From Anisodus tanguticus (lineage: Eukaryota; Streptophyta; Magnoliopsida; Solanales; Solanaceae), in the NCBI GenBank assembly GCA_034509755.1, contig CM067545.1, positions 47,361,062 through 47,425,061 of the forward strand: a DNA stretch of 64,000 nucleotides, in the 5' to 3' direction. Shown here piece after piece: positions 22,668-35,098 of the stretch. A model generated the notes under the pieces. That model searched no databases. It saw nothing but the letters and a program-made list of their open reading frames with translations, and was not told the DNA's origin. The translations under genes were made by a program, and so were the position numbers. Each line of letters starts with the position of its first letter. Positions within the stretch are counted from its first letter, which is position 1.

Positions 22668-23622
22668 TAGAGCTGGGCAAAGAGCCGGGCCGGCTCGATT
22701 TGATTTAGCTCGGCTCGACTCGGCTCGTTTTGAGAAAAAACTCTGGTCGACTCGGCTCGGTTTCATTTAAATTTTTGTCTAGGCTCGACTCGATTAAAGC
22801 TCGGTTCGTCAAGGTTCGTGCTCGATTGAGCTGAATTGGCTCGGCTCGATTTATGAATTGATATTCATTCATTAGGCCCAATTACTATGTATATTAGGAA
22901 TTTAACTTAACATACTATGTTAATTTAACAGTTATATATTTAATATTTTATTTGATGTAAGTAAAATTCTAACTATAATGTAACTTAAGCGTACCATGTG
23001 AGTATGGGTATTCATGGTTCAATTTGGGTAGATTTTGGTTAAAACCAAAATCAAATCAATTCAATCGGTTTGTCAATTATTAAAGTCAAATCAAACCAAT
23101 ATAATACATATTTATCTATTTGGTTGTTGTCACTTTGGTTTAGTTATTAAGAAATCTAATGGTATTTAGTCTCTTTTTTTTCTTCGTACAGTTAAAAAAG
23201 ATTTTTCCATCCTCTGCCAATTTATAATCCTTTGCTAACTTTTTATTATGGTGGCTATAATTTTCTTGGATGATATAATATAAAGCTTATTTAATCACAA
23301 TCATACACTTCCTTAAATCATATATTTTTTTAATAGTAATATTATTTTTAACAATTTATTACAACTAAAATTATCATATTATTGACTTAATAATGTAAAT
23401 ATTCTTTTTATGATAGCTTGTTCAATTACGATTATAGATTTCCTTAAATTATATTTTTGATTTAATATAAAAGAGTCGGGCTCAGTTTGGGCTCGGTCAA
23501 AATATAGAAAATCTCATTGAGCACGACACATGCTCGACTCATCACTATTTAAAGCTCGGTTAGGCTCCACTCGGCTCGGCATATACTAGGTTCGATTGGG
23601 CTCGGCTCGATGTCCAGCCCTA
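22668..23622. mobile_element. hAT-like non-autonomous element with GCTCGG repeats
   Basis: Ends are imperfect inverted repeats: TAGAGCTGGGC on the left, and TAGGGCTGGAC when the right end is read on the minus strand. Sub-terminal regions are full of GGCTCGGCTCGACTCGG-like words at both ends, and the middle is AT-rich. No protein. No clean 8-bp target duplication (GTGGTAAT on the left, TGTGATTG on the right). The matching place in duplication copy 2 lacks it, which supports it being an insertion. Confidence 0.65.
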
Positions 23623-24168
23623 TGTGATTGTCGAAATAATTTGTTTTTGCCCTCGTTTTAAGTTGGGGTCAACCATATGCTCGTCGTTACAAAACTGGCA
23701 CATGTTTGCTCCGATGGTTTGTGAAATGATTTACTTTTACCTCTTTTCACTAACGATGAAATTAACAATAATAAAAGATATTCAATTTTTCCCCACTAAT
23801 TTACGAAATGCTTACTTTTTTCCTCGGTATAATATTCTGAGCAAACATTGCTCTTTTTACTAAGGACTCCATTTTGAACCTCAGTTTGTGCTTTCTAAAA
23901 CTATAAAATAATACTTAAGAATTAATTGAACCTCCTCTTATTTACTACTCCTCATCTCTTCCCCCTTTATGGACCCGATGCATTATGAAGTATTAGGATT
24001 ATAACCTTGTCATCAAATCAAATAAAATCAAGTGAAAAATAGTTCCTAAAAGTACTAATTAGAGAATTAACTAACAAGAATACCAAATCCTTGCTTAAGC
24101 TTTTCGGGTTATCCATATCTTCCCCTCCATTATATTAGTTACCTTTTGGGCTTTTCTATGGCATCCAC

Positions 24169-24602
24169 TGTTAGTAAAAAGTGTGTTTGTGGTGAGAAAT
24201 CTAGATATGTTTTAAGTCGTGTATTTTACTTAGATCACTTTTTAAATAGAATTATTTGTCCCTCACAAGTATTCTCTCGGGATATAATGAAGCAAAATCA
24301 AGAAATAATGAAACAAGTCTCTGAAACACATAAGAATGAATGATGCAGTAACTAAAAACTTATGAAGATTTTCTTAAGGAAGAAAGTTAGTATTTGGAAT
24401 GATTTTCATATGATGGAATATTCTCAGCATGTTTCTCTATTTATAGAGGATGCTTTAACCTTAAACATGAAACAACTAAACCTTTGGGGAAGAGATGTGT
24501 TGTTTCATGAAAATTGTAATCTTTCACAAAGAAACTACTCTTTTTTTCCCAGAAAAAGTACTTTTTGTCTATTCCGTTTATTTTCTCTTAAAAATTCCAA
24601 CA
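24169..24602 (-). repeat. 3' LTR of Copia H
   Basis: It begins TGTTAGTAAA on the plus strand. TATA on the minus strand reads CTATAAATAGAG near 24438-24449. The adjacent minus-strand purine tract is TGGTGGGGGAT (24603-24613). Confidence 0.85.
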
Positions 24603-25096
24603 ATCCCCCACCAATTTCAAGTGTAAATAATAACTCAACACTTCCTTTAGAAATTAATAGACAAGTAATTCATGCATAAATAAAGTATCTAGCGATTGAA
24701 CTTTAAATTAGTGTAATACAATTTCTATTAAACTAAATAGTCAGGTAAGACAAGTCTTTTGAACCGACCACCATTTTGTAAAATAGGATGTATCTCACAC
24801 ATGAATTCTATTACATTATTCCTTTATAACCAACACCATAAGGCTTTGTGTTCCAATCCTCTCGCGAATGCATAGAAATTAAACCCGAGCTTCTTGAAGC
24901 GGCTCACTTCGCATTCACAGAGGTAGACCCTTTTTAATGTGCTCCTACAAAAGCACCCACCAATAGGTCTATTAAAAATATTATAAACTCAACCTCTTTT
25001 AGCATATTGCAGGACAAAGCACTTACTTTGGTACGGTAATACCAAGTGCTATCAACCAATAAAGAATGTTGTCACTCATTGAACTGGACGTTGTAT
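24603..25096 (-). other. 3' non-coding part of Copia H
   Basis: Between the RNase H stop and the polypurine tract. No reading frame of note. Confidence 0.6.
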
Positions 25097-25893
25097 CAAG
25101 CGTCAAGTTGACGCTTCACCCTTAATGGTCTTTCTTTATGGGTTTTAACACCATCCCCCCTTGATGTTCTCAATACCAAGTCCCTTGCTAATTCCTTAGT
25201 CAATGGATCGACAAGATTATTAAGTGAGCGTAAATAGTCAACTGTAATCACTCCATCTTTAATTAATCGATTTATATAACCATGTCTAAGGCCAATATGC
25301 CTAGATTTTTCGTTATATATATAATTGTAATCTCGGGCTTAGTTGGCCTCACTATCACAATGAATAGAAATCGGCGCATGGGTGGAATATAAAAAAAGTA
25401 AATTTCTCAACCATTTCCCTTCCTTAGAAGCGGATAACAAGGCTACACATTATGCAGCCATAGTTGAATATGTAAGACACGTTTGCTTTATACATCACCA
25501 AGATATCGTACTCCTATCAAAAAGGTATATCCATCCACTTGTTGAGGAATAATCCTCTTGATCTGTTATCCAACTTGCATCCGAATACCTTTCTAGTATA
25601 GCGGGATCACCGCTATAAAAGATGCCATAATATAGGATTTTCTTGAGATACTTTAGTACTCTTCTTATAGCATGCCAATGATGTTCACTCAGGTTGCAAG
25701 TATATCTACTCAACTTACCCACTGCGTAAGTAATGTCGGATCTCGTACTAGTCATAGCGTACATGAAGCACCCGATCAACTTAGCATACTCAAGTTGAGC
25801 AATTGGCCTTCCGCCATTTTTTTTAAATTTAAAATATGAATCATACGGTGTAGAAATATGATTACAATCAAAATGATTGAATTTTCTTAACAC
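25097..25893 (-). pseudogene. Copia H RT end and RNase H
   Basis: RT connection text reads MLRKFNHFDCNHISTPYD and then YAMTSTRSDITYAVGKLSRY. RNase H follows (YSDASWITDQEDYSSTSGW) and continues below 25495 after a break: text for the ADSN-type catalytic region, HIGLRHGYI and LVDPLTKEL can be followed to the stop near 25097. Internal stops lie near 25460 and 25345. Confidence 0.8.
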
Positions 25894-26049
25894 TTTCTCA
25901 ATATAATGGAATTGTGTTAAGGAAAACCCCCACCATTTCTAATATTCTTATACCAAGAATGGCATCCGCTTCTCCCATATCTTTCATAGAAAACTGAGCG
26001 AATAGAAATCTTTTGGTGGTCTCGACCTGTTCTGTATCGGTCCCAAAGA

Positions 26050-26508
26050 TCAACAATCATCTACATATAAGCAAATGAAAATTCCTTTTCCTTTTTCAAA
26101 TTTTGAGTAAACACACTTGTCTGATTCATTGATTTTAAAGCCGTTAGATAAAATTACTTCATCAAAAATTTTATGCCATTGGTTAGGGGCTCGTTTTGGC
26201 CCATACAATGATTTTACAAGTTTGCAAACTTTCTTCTCTTGTCCTTTAATAATAAACCCCTCAGGTTGTCTCATATAGATTTCCTCTTCGAATTCACCAT
26301 TCAAAAATGTAGTTTTGACCTCCATTTGGTGAATTACTAAATTGTAAATGGAGGCTAGTGCAATAAGCAATCTTATCGTGACTATTCTAGCCACGGGAAC
26401 ATAAGTATTAAAGTAGTCAACGTCGTGCTCTTGGATAAAACCCCTAACTACAAAACGAGCCTTGTATTTATCCACGGTACTGTCTACTTTTAACTTCTTC
26501 TTGAACAA
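26050..26508 (-). pseudogene. Copia H reverse transcriptase
   Basis: A 152-codon stretch carries KYKARFVVRGFIQEHDVDY, the NG-EEIYM block (FLNGEFEEEIYMRQPEGF) and the catalytic ICLYVDD. A stop follows YVDDC at about 26050 where the family has YVDDML. The phrase usually reading GLKQAPR is GPKRAPN here. The rest of RT goes on with stops to about 25900. Confidence 0.85.
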
Positions 26509-27280
26509 TTATTTACCATGTATGGATTTGCAACCGAGTGGAAAGTCTGTTAAGATCCAAGTATTATTTTTATAATGGAATCAATCTCATTTTGGATAGC
26601 CTCCTTCCATAACGGTGCATCAGGAGATTGCGTGGCCTCACTAAAAGTAGTGGGATCATTTTCCATATTATAACAATAAGGAATTTCATTCAATTTTATC
26701 AGTTGAACCTTCTACTAAATAGATGTAGAAGTCATCTTCAAATATTTTTTCTTTTCTAACTCTCTTACTCCTTCTTACTTCAATAATGTCATCTTGATTT
26801 TCATTATCTTTAGCTATTGATGGTTGTGAAGTAGAAGAATTTGGATCACTTGGAATAATATCTTTTGATCTAGGAATTGATATAAAGTGAGCTTCATAAA
26901 AAATTACATCTTTTAATTCAAGGACAGTATTAACCGAGGACGAATTATTTGGTTCAATGACCAAAAACCTATAGGCTTTGCTATTTTCAGCATATCCTAT
27001 AAAAATGTATTCGATTCCTCTTTCACCCAACTTTTTTATTTTAGGTTCCGGGACTTTAACTATAGCCCTACATCCACAAACTTTGAGATGACTCAAATTT
27101 GGTTGTCTTTTGTTTCAAAGTTCATATAGGGTTGTTGAACTCCTTTTATTAGGAACGCTATTAAGAATATACAAAGCAGTTAACATGGCTTCACCCCAAT
27201 AACTGTGACTTAGGTCTGAGTTAGACAATAAATAATTAACCATTTTTGTTAAGACCTAGTTTTTTCATTCGGCTACATCA
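26509..27280 (-). pseudogene. Copia H integrase C-terminus and linker
   Basis: Text such as MSHLKVCGCRAIVKVPEPK and then KLGERGIEYIFIGYAENSKAY (26990-27096) is the usual copia integrase C-terminal block (K...FG...G Y...KAYR). The linker ends in the basic EVRRSKRVRKEK. The upstream part to 27280 holds the fragment between the third catalytic region and this block, cut by solo LTR G. Confidence 0.8.
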
Positions 27281-27285
27281 TTTTG

Positions 27286-28174
27286 TGTGGGGTACAACAA
27301 TTGCAGGGAACGGGAAGTAAGTAAATATTACAATTGCTAGAAAGGATAATCTAAAGATTACAATAAAACTGGAAATCAAGAATAAAACAAACTCCTTGTG
27401 TGATTTGCTGAGTCGAGTATCTCCTTTTACGTTGTCGGGCAATAGTCTCCCAAGATACAACATCAACTTAATAATTGATCAAAGGAAACTCAAGTGTTAC
27501 TCTTGAAGAACTTTGAGTATAGTAAACTTGCTAGAGAGGAAGAAAATGAATTCAGAAATTCTGTAGTATTTTCTAAGTGTTGTGAACAATTGAGCCAAAT
27601 GCCTCAATTTATAATGCAAGGAGATGACCCCTTACTAGCCAACTAATGGCCTTCAATATCCATGTAATGACACTTATTAGAGGGGTTACATTCAGCCAAA
27701 TAATGGCTGAATTCATGTGTCAAGTAATGGAAAATCAATGCTCCAAAACTAGCCCAAAGGTCAGAACTTTCCAACTTCCCGTCGCAGCATTCTGCCTCTG
27801 AAGCACCGCGGCTCTGTGAATTAGCACCGCGGAGCCGCCGCTCCAGTAACTGACCAACCAATTAGCACCGCGGCGCTGCCTGGGAGGCACCGCGACTCTT
27901 CACGGCTCCGCGATGATTTTCGACTCGTTTCATCTTACACTTCTTCCTTCGATTACCAACGTGGAATACTTTGTCATTTGGCCAATAATCGTCCATCATT
28001 CGATGTCTCAAACGTCTTACATACGTACCAATATCTCTTTCACTAATAAAATTTGTGATACTTGGCACTACGTGTGCACGTGTGTGGAAATGACATTTTC
28101 GACATGCGGGCCCCCGATTGTTTGAGTCATAAATAATGGGATATACTTAATTCCACATTAGTAAATTTCCAACA
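27286..28174 (-). mobile_element. Solo LTR G, nested in Copia H
   Basis: It begins TGTGGGGTAC and ends TTTCCAACA, with a perfect 5-bp duplication TTTTG at 27281-27285 and 28175-28179. The sequence belongs to the E/F LTR family: it shares GCTGAGTCGAGT, AATAGTCTCCCAAGATA and the CCAACA end. It is on the minus strand. GC-rich words GCACCGCGGCTCTG and ACCGCGACTCTT lie between 27800 and 27905. The segment complementary to the family leader is lost here. No second LTR or internal region, so it came from recombination between two LTRs. Confidence 0.9.
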
Positions 28175-28179
28175 TTTTG

Positions 28180-28703
28180 GTGTGGTGTATATGGTGCCGT
28201 CACTTGATGCAAATACCAGTGCTTTTTAAAAAAGTGGGATTATAATATTCCCCTCCCCTATCGGTCCTTAGACACTTAACGGGAGATTAACATTGCAATT
28301 CAACCTCAATTTTGTAAATTTTAAATTTTTCTAGTGCTTCATCTTTAGAATTTACAAGATAAACTTTGCAAAATATAGAATAGTCATCAATGAATGTAAT
28401 AAGATATTTATTTCCTCTAGTTTTAGAAGTACTATGAAAACCACATAAGTCATTGTGAATTAATTCAAGCAACTTAGTACTTCTCTCAATATTTGAAAAG
28501 GATTTTCTTGTGATCTTTGTTAACAGGTAAGTATTACATTTTTCACTATTCACATTCATTATTGATATCAAGCCATATTTAGACATTTCTCTCATTCTAT
28601 GAAAATTAACATGCCCTAAACGTGAATGCCATAATGAAAAATTAGAGTCAACCATGTAAATTGAAACTTCAACATCCATTGCATTCTCATTATTGATAAT
28701 CAC
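28180..28703 (-). pseudogene. Copia H GAG-pre-integrase and integrase core
   Basis: The frame reads LWHSRLGHVNFHRM (zinc-binding His residues), EKCNTYLLTK where the two Cys of the finger should be (one lost), then LELIHNDLCGFHSTSKT, with the first catalytic Asp, and YLITFIDDYSIF. It ends near 28287. The QxDNGxEF second catalytic block lies at the insertion point of solo LTR G or is lost. Confidence 0.82.
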
Positions 28704-28706
28704 GTT

Positions 28707-29120
28707 TCACTTAAAAATGCTATTGGCATAATACCCCTGCCCAACAAATACATCACCTTCGGACAATATAAATTTATTGGCTTCAAACACTTGCTTGAAA
28801 CCATGCTTGTTCAGAAGGCTACCAGAAACAAGATTTTTTCTAACACTAGGAACATAAAATACATCGCTTAAAGTTAACATCTTTTTGAATGTGAACTTCA
28901 ATTCCACTTCTCCCTTGCCTTTGACTTCCACGGTTTAAGAATTTCCCGTTTAGAGGACGGTCCCATCATTAACTGATGTGAGTGATTTCAAGAAGGAGCG
29001 ACCATCGCACACATGCTTGGTAGCACCTGCATCTATCCATCAAGAATTGTCGATTTCAATGACATTGATTTCAGAAATTATGTCCAGAAAATTATCCTTT
29101 GATGCTCCTTGGTTGCTTCG
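28707..29120 (-). pseudogene. Copia H protease
   Basis: The active site reads WIDAGATKHVC near 29020-29050, with the catalytic Asp kept, but the preceding codon is a TGA stop (usual WW). Downstream text is [19 protein letters not shown], the conserved copia protease tail (L.DV.YVP....NLVS). The frame also holds a stop near 28936. Confidence 0.8.
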
Positions 29121-29192
29121 ACTCTTTTTTCTTTTCCAGATAGAACAATTCTTCTTCTTGTGACCCGATTTGTTTCATTCATATCACATACC

Positions 29193-29945
29193 CTAGAACC
29201 CCTTTTTATTTTTTCCATCATCATAATGCCTTTTCTTATAATTATTATTATATTGTCCTTTGTGTGGTTTGGAAGACTCCCCATGTTCAACGACATGAAC
29301 CTTTTCATCTTGAGAGCTAGGCTCTTTGGATTCATCTTGTATGAGAAACTCTTGTTCTACACGAAGATGATTAGCAAGTTCTTTCAAAGAAATGTGTTCT
29401 TTTTTGTGTTTAAGACTCTGTTTGAAGTTTTTCCACGAAGAGGGTAATTTATCAATAATAGAAGACACAATAAAAGTCGCATCCATCACAATTTTATGTT
29501 GGGTGAAGCGACTTACAATGCGCTGAATTTTATGGAATTGATCCATGACTGATCGACCTTCTACCATCTTATAATTATTAAATTGGGAGACAAGAAATTT
29601 CTTATTAGATGCATCTTCAAACATATACTTGTTCTCCAAAGCATCCCACAGTTCCTCGACGGTCTTCACATGTTGATAGATGTCGAATAAAGCATCTGAC
29701 ATTGCATTTAATATATGACCTTGACATATGTAGTCATCATTATTCCATTTCATCCTTGCCCTTGTACTTTCCAGTGTCTCCTCTTCGCCTTTATTGGCCT
29801 CCGGTAGACGAGCGGTGGAAATCACATACACAACTTTGAGTGTTGTCAGAAGGAAGTGCATCTTTTTTTGCCAATGGTGGAAATCAACTCCACAAAACTT
29901 GTTAAGTTTGGCAAAGTTGGTGGTGAGATCTTTCAAGGAAGACAT
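29193..29945 (-). pseudogene. Copia H gag
   Basis: The ATG at 29945 is only 20 nt from the 5' LTR. The protein starts MSSLKDLTTNFAKLNKF and has the copia capsid signature (DFHHWQKKMHFLLTTLKV, then ELWDALENKYMFEDA and FLVSQFNNYKMVEG). It is in frame for about 250 residues. The CCHC zinc knuckle after it (29150-29190) is destroyed: two Cys codons are TGA and it is out of frame with the capsid. Confidence 0.88.
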
Positions 29946-29949
29946 GATG

Positions 29950-29964
29950 ATAATTCTCTTTGAT
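29950..29964 (-). other. Leader of Copia H, complementary to its own LTR
   Basis: On the sense strand the bases after the 5' LTR read ATCAAAGAGAATTAT. No TGG-type tRNA site. CAAAGAGAATTAT matches, as an inverted copy, the LTR segments at 30039-30051 (12 of 13) and 24243-24255 (11 of 13). The two LTR copies differ from it at different places, so the shared ancestor probably matched fully. Confidence 0.5.
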
Positions 29965-30423
29965 TGTTCGTAAAAAGTGTGTTTGTGGTGAGAAATCTGG
30001 ATATGCTTCAAGTCGTGTACCTTACTTGGATCACTTTCCAAAGAGAGTTATTTGTCCCTCACAAATACTTTCTCGGGATAGAATGAAGCAAAATCAAGAA
30101 ATAATGAAACAAGTCTCTGAAACACATAAGAATTAATGATGCAGTCACTAAAAACTTAGGTAGATTTTCTTAAAGAAGAAAGTTGGTATTTGGAATGATT
30201 CTCATATGATGAAATATTTTCAGCATGTTCCTCTATTTATAGAGGATGATTTAACTTGAACCTGAAACGACACAATCTTTGGGAAAGAGATGGGTTGTTT
30301 TATGAAAATTGTAATCTTTCACAAAGAAATTACTTTTTTGTTTCAGAAAAAATACTCTTTTTTCTTTTTACAGAAAAAGTACTTTTTGTCTATTCCATTT
30401 ATTTTCCGTTGAAAATTCCAACA
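29965..30423 (-). repeat. 5' LTR of Copia H
   Basis: It begins TGTTCGTAAA and ends ATTCCAACA. TATA box CTATAAATAGAG (minus strand) near 30232-30243. It is longer than the other LTR by about 25 bp and differs at many sites, so the element is old. Confidence 0.85.
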
Positions 30424-33247
30424 TCTACTAGTCACTTCTTTTTTGGTAAGTAATCCTCTAGATTTCGTTCACAAAACCAAATCCTTGATTATGCTTCTTA
30501 GTGTTTAACAAGTCAATTCCAACAATCGTTCTCCCCCCCCCCCCCCTAAAAGTCACTTAATTATCTTTTTTAACACTCATCACTAAACTTTGAGTATACT
30601 AACACAAAAGTCATTAAACGAAAAATACCAAGTTTCCGGTGGATAATTCATTTTTTACTCTTTTTTTCTCCAAAAAAATTATTAATTTTTTTATTAAAAA
30701 GCTTCAGCCCGACCTGACACAAAATTTTATAGGCGTTGAGTAAGTCGTTTGACTTCATTATTAACACCATTTCTAAAGATGTTCCATTCGATTCATACTT
30801 ATCGTTGTTAAAGACAACTGGAATTCTTTATCATGTATAAAATTAAGAACTATAATTTTAATTGACTGGGTAGCTAGAAGAATTATCTAGTATTGTTTCA
30901 AACCAAATATGTTAAAATGATAGGGAAAAGGGAAGCATATGAAGGGTTATTTACTGATTTCATATGAATTTTGGATCGGGTCAGAGATTTTTAATAAAAA
31001 ATATTTATTAGATTAAAAAGAGAGTAAAAACGAGTTTGTATTGGGTGAAAACGCATCCAAATCATCTGATGCAAACGGAAGCTCTAAAGTCCCTGAGTCT
31101 TCATACAATTGTTTCCCACTCCCAAAAAGTCTTGTCACATCAGCTATCCTAGATCAGAGCGCTGCGACGCGCGTGAGTGTGGTGACGTCAGCACGCTCAC
31201 GTCGTCATAACTTCAGAGGGGAGCATAATAGACTAGTCTGGTCTTATATATGTAAAACTTAGAGAAGAATGAAGGACACCTTGTATTCTCTCTAAGCCTA
31301 CATTTGTTGTCACGACCCAAACCGGAGGGTCGCGATGGGCACCCAGACCCTACCTGCCGAATACAACTTTTCACATACTTACCAGCTAACCGAAATCAAT
31401 CATGGACACAAGGGCCGTTACCGAATATTTGGCTGACACATACGTGACAGCCGATAGGGCCATACGCAACTACTATACACAGGACATTTGTCTACAAGCC
31501 TCTACAGAATACACGACATCACAAGAACGGGACAGGGCCCCACCATACCCATATGCATATGAAAAATATCATACCACGACTAGACTGCAACTCTGAATCA
31601 AGTGAGTGCTCCAATATCAGCTGAACCGGCAACCTACTAGTGTTCCGTCTCCCTCTTTAACTGAACCTGCGGGATGAAACGCAGCGTTCCCCGACAAAAG
31701 AGACGCCAGTACGACTGATGTACTGAGTATGTTAGGCATAAGAAATAACATAACATATATACATAACAACCTGAAACAGAAATAGCCGACACAACCCGCC
31801 GACAGAAACAACCGATAGTAACAACTGACAACAATGAATGCCTCTGAGGGCCCTAATACATATGCCTAAATGTCATGCACAATGCAAATGCGGTATACAT
31901 ATAAATATCGGACACACATGGGCATCTTCCTTTCCATAACAACCTCTCTGGGCATCATTTCATTATCATATTGGCCGCTCAAGGGCATCAATATTGGCCT
32001 CACATGTGCAACTTCCTTTTCATGATATTTGTACCAACTGCAGGTGGTGACGCGTATATAACGCCTTTCCCTTTTTCCCATCCCCTACATTTATATATTG
32101 ATACCATATGGTAGTGTATATAACACATGTGGGTCCAGAGTAATACATGAATATAATGCAAATGAAAATACATAAATGACAATGAAACATTCTGAACTTA
32201 TCGGATGACATAATATCCTTGTATCTTTAGCTAACATTGGGAATATTAACATCTTTCCAATATACCTCAATAAGAATTTAGTAACATATTTAGCCATGTT
32301 TTTAACATAGGAATCAATAACATGAATATTCTTAACTACTAGGAGTAGAATAATTTATGGAACAATATCACGGTTGCGTTTCGTTACACGGAACATGCCA
32401 AAAGAAGAAATAATTTGCCATAACATACCTTCGTCGATCTGTTGATAATACAACCCAAGTAGTCCGTATAGCACCTAACCTTAAACACGAGTAAACCAGC
32501 TCGAGAAAATGGAATTCAATGTGACTTAGGGACTGTGTTTCGCTTGCTGTTGCTGCACTATGACCATTTGTTGTTGTATTCATGGCCAAGAGTCACTGTA
32601 TATTGAGCTAAGTTACTACCACATTTTGAGCTTAACCATTGCTGCACTTTAAGGTAAGTTTGATGCTCTTGTTACTGTTGTTTGGCTGCTATCTATTGAT
32701 GAGCAGCCAAATATTGCATCTTATCTTTTTTGCCAAAATGTGTTGCACTTAAAGGCCGGAAGATGTTGTTTTCTTGAGGCCAAATATGCCACTCTGTGGA
32801 GATCTGTTGGGGTAAAGGGTTGGTGCTACCCAATTACTGCCTTTGAGAGCAAATTGTTGTTTTATATTAGTGCTTGCTATGGCTGCTTATTGCAGCTATT
32901 TGCTGCTGTGACGTTGTTGATTTGCTGGATTTTAATTTGGAGCAAAGTGATATGGTTTCTGTAGTTGTTGTATCTTGCATTCTGCCTAATTTTAAGGCAA
33001 AACAGCCCACAATTTGATACATGTACTCCATATGTACAATTGTCACATATTTCCTGTCTCCATAGTTGCCATGTGGCCGATGGTTGCCACCTAATTGTCC
33101 AACAACTATTTAATTAATACTTTGTACCCCACTAATTAATTCTCCATGTCTTCCATTAATTCAACATACACTCAATTACACACATAATTAATTTTTCTTG
33201 ATCACAATTCACTTAAATCTTGATGACTTATAAAATCTTCATATACT

Positions 33248-34462
33248 TGTTGGTTATTACAAAGGATTGCAGGAACGGAAATTACAAGTAACTGCGTATG
33301 TAAGAATTGAAATTACAATTCAACTATAAAACTGAAAATTACAATATAACAACAAAACTGAAATTACTATTTTGTTGAACAAGAAAACTGGAAAGTTGTT
33401 TTTGCTGAGTCGAGTGTGGCACTCTGTCCTTAAGACAATATTGCCCCGTATGTATCCTTTATCCGTCCTGGACAATTCGTCTCCCAAGATAAAACAGCAA
33501 TGGAACTATTGAGCAAAGGAGACTCAAAAGCTACCGTGAAGAATATTGAATAACGAAATGATGCTTGGAAGATTAGGAAGAAAACTGCTTTGTGTATTTT
33601 CGTGTATCTCTAATGTGCCTCAACAATGGTGTAAGGGGTGTTTATATAGGAGGAAGAGGGACTGTTTGACTGCCTCCATAACAGCCATTATTGGCCAAAT
33701 AATGACCATTATGGAGGTAGTAAAGCCACCACATAAATGGAGAAAATTGCCAACGGATTGGCCATTATAGGAGGTGTAATTCAGCCAAAATAAATGGCTG
33801 AATTGAGTGCTGGACGTTTCTGTTCTGGACCGTCGAAATTCTGCCTTTCTGAAAAATTTCAGGGACCAAACTGTACATCTTGAAACTTCAGGGACCGAAC
33901 TGTACATCTGAAAGAATTCTGGTCCAAACTGCACATCTGAAACTTCTGGGATCAAATTGTACTTCTGGCAAAGTTTTCTGGCCCAAAAAGATAATATCAG
34001 AAGGCCCACAGCCCACGACCCGCGACCCGTGAACCCGAGAACACGGAACACGGAACACGGAACTCGGAACTCGGAACCGGAACCGGACCGGACGGGCGGG
34101 CGGCGGCGGCGCGCGTTTGGTCTTTCCTTGAACCGAAGCACATCTAGGTCTTCCCTCCTTTAAACACATGGGATACCCCAAACCAATTTCGAGTATTATA
34201 TACACAACAATTCTTTCTTCCTCTACCGATGAGGGAGAATTGATCACACACCACACTTTTCCATGCTTCAAACACCTTACTTCGTGAACCAATATCTCTT
34301 TCATTTCTCAATGAAATTTGACGATTCTTGGCCCTACGGTTATCTACGTACTTAGTACATCATGCATGTGTGAAGAACCGGATTCTCCAACATACGTAAC
34401 ACTAGTGTTTAAGCCGTTAAAGTTGGTCGGTCGCAACTCCCGCCAAAGGCTAATTTCCAACA
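33248..34462 (-). repeat. 3' LTR of Copia F
   Basis: It begins TGTTGGTTATTAC and ends AATTTCCAACA. On the minus strand a TATA-like CTATATAAACACC lies near 33640-33652. A very GC-rich block is at 34010-34110 with short tandem AACACGGA/AACTCGGA and GGCGGGC units. Purine tract AAGAGGGGAT (minus) follows at 34463-34472. Confidence 0.92.
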
Positions 34463-35098
34463 ATCCCCTCTTGAAAGAGATTTTGGCGCACTCACATGGT
34501 GTCTTTTCATTTCCAGCAATATTTCAGCGGACCGATGTTGCATAAGGAGAGGTAGCCTCAGCTTTGAACCTTCCATAGTTGAATACCATCGGACTTACTT
34601 ACTGCGCGGTGAACGTGATGTCTTGAACCGTCAGTGTTTAGTGTAAGCCAAGACAATGATACCAACACAACAAATTCCCTTACTCTCTTCTTCGTAATGT
34701 TTTGTCCGTTTTGGCCATGGACAACGTCTTGAATTCTTAAGTGCGTTCATTTTGAGGCGGCCTATCCTCGCACTTAAATAGGTGGTCTCCTACAAGGTAT
34801 CCTGCTACACCCCACTTCACAAGTGTTATGAACCATTAAAAGTTTCCCAAGAACCTAACCTCAACTGTTGAGGATCATTACAGGTTTTGAAAACTTAACC
34901 TTTACCCATACTGCAGATAGCACTTAACGTCTATCGCGGGAACGACTTTGGATTTAGTGTTTCTTTTCAGAAATCACTATCCGAAGTGCTCATACTTCCA
35001 CTGAAGCGATCAACTGAACCTTTACAACTTCGTTTTCCCATTGAACCAAATTACTGGGATCTCCAGTTCGTAAGGTTGGGTTACCACTGTATTGGTCC
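34463..35098 (-). other. 3' non-coding part of Copia F
   Basis: Collinear with 17681-18300 of Copia E. No gene. Confidence 0.65.

Larger units (their letters stand above)
24169..30423 (-). mobile_element. Copia H, Ty1/copia element split by a solo LTR
   Basis: LTRs at 24169-24602 and 29965-30423 end in CCAACA. Flanks TCCAC (24164-24168) and TCTAC (30424-30428) are a one-mismatch target duplication. The intact site, ATCCACTAATCAC, is present near 48174 in duplication copy 2. Sense runs right to left: gag, protease, integrase, RT, RNase H. Solo LTR G (27286-28174) cuts the integrase. Stops and shifts occur in every domain. Confidence 0.9.
15318..30513 (+). repeat. Local duplication, copy 1 (interrupted)
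   Basis: Interrupted but collinear similarity to 43077-48264. Matching blocks are 15318-16160 with 43077-44013, 16170-16704 with 44224-44790, 22301-22460 with 44789-44933, 22461-22660 with 46571-46755, 23640-24168 with 47648-48170, and 30424-30513 with 48176-48264. Without insertions the unit is about 2.4 kb. It holds no gene. In copy 2 the match begins just upstream of the RING-H2 gene's TATA box, so copy 1 is a promoter-flank duplicate lacking the gene. Confidence 0.85.

Noticed and set aside
22668..22780. GCTCGG repeats as a telomere-like or satellite array
   Set aside because: They occur at both ends of one element with inverted termini, which fits a hAT-like element.
29109..29447. 112-codon hydrophobic frame on the plus strand
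   Set aside because: It is the antisense shadow of Copia H gag.
31402..31596. 64-codon plus-strand frame
   Set aside because: Lies inside solo LTR L; no domain or signal, composition like the surrounding LTR.
32740..32964. Cys- and Trp-rich hydrophobic 74-codon frame that could be a small secreted or membrane protein
   Set aside because: It is within the long LTR, has no signal-peptide order and no related copy to test it.
33620..34304. Overlapping Arg/Pro-rich frames up to 173 codons
   Set aside because: They are shadows of the GC-rich tandem block in the Copia F LTR; the same text in the other LTR (39645-40366) gives different frames.
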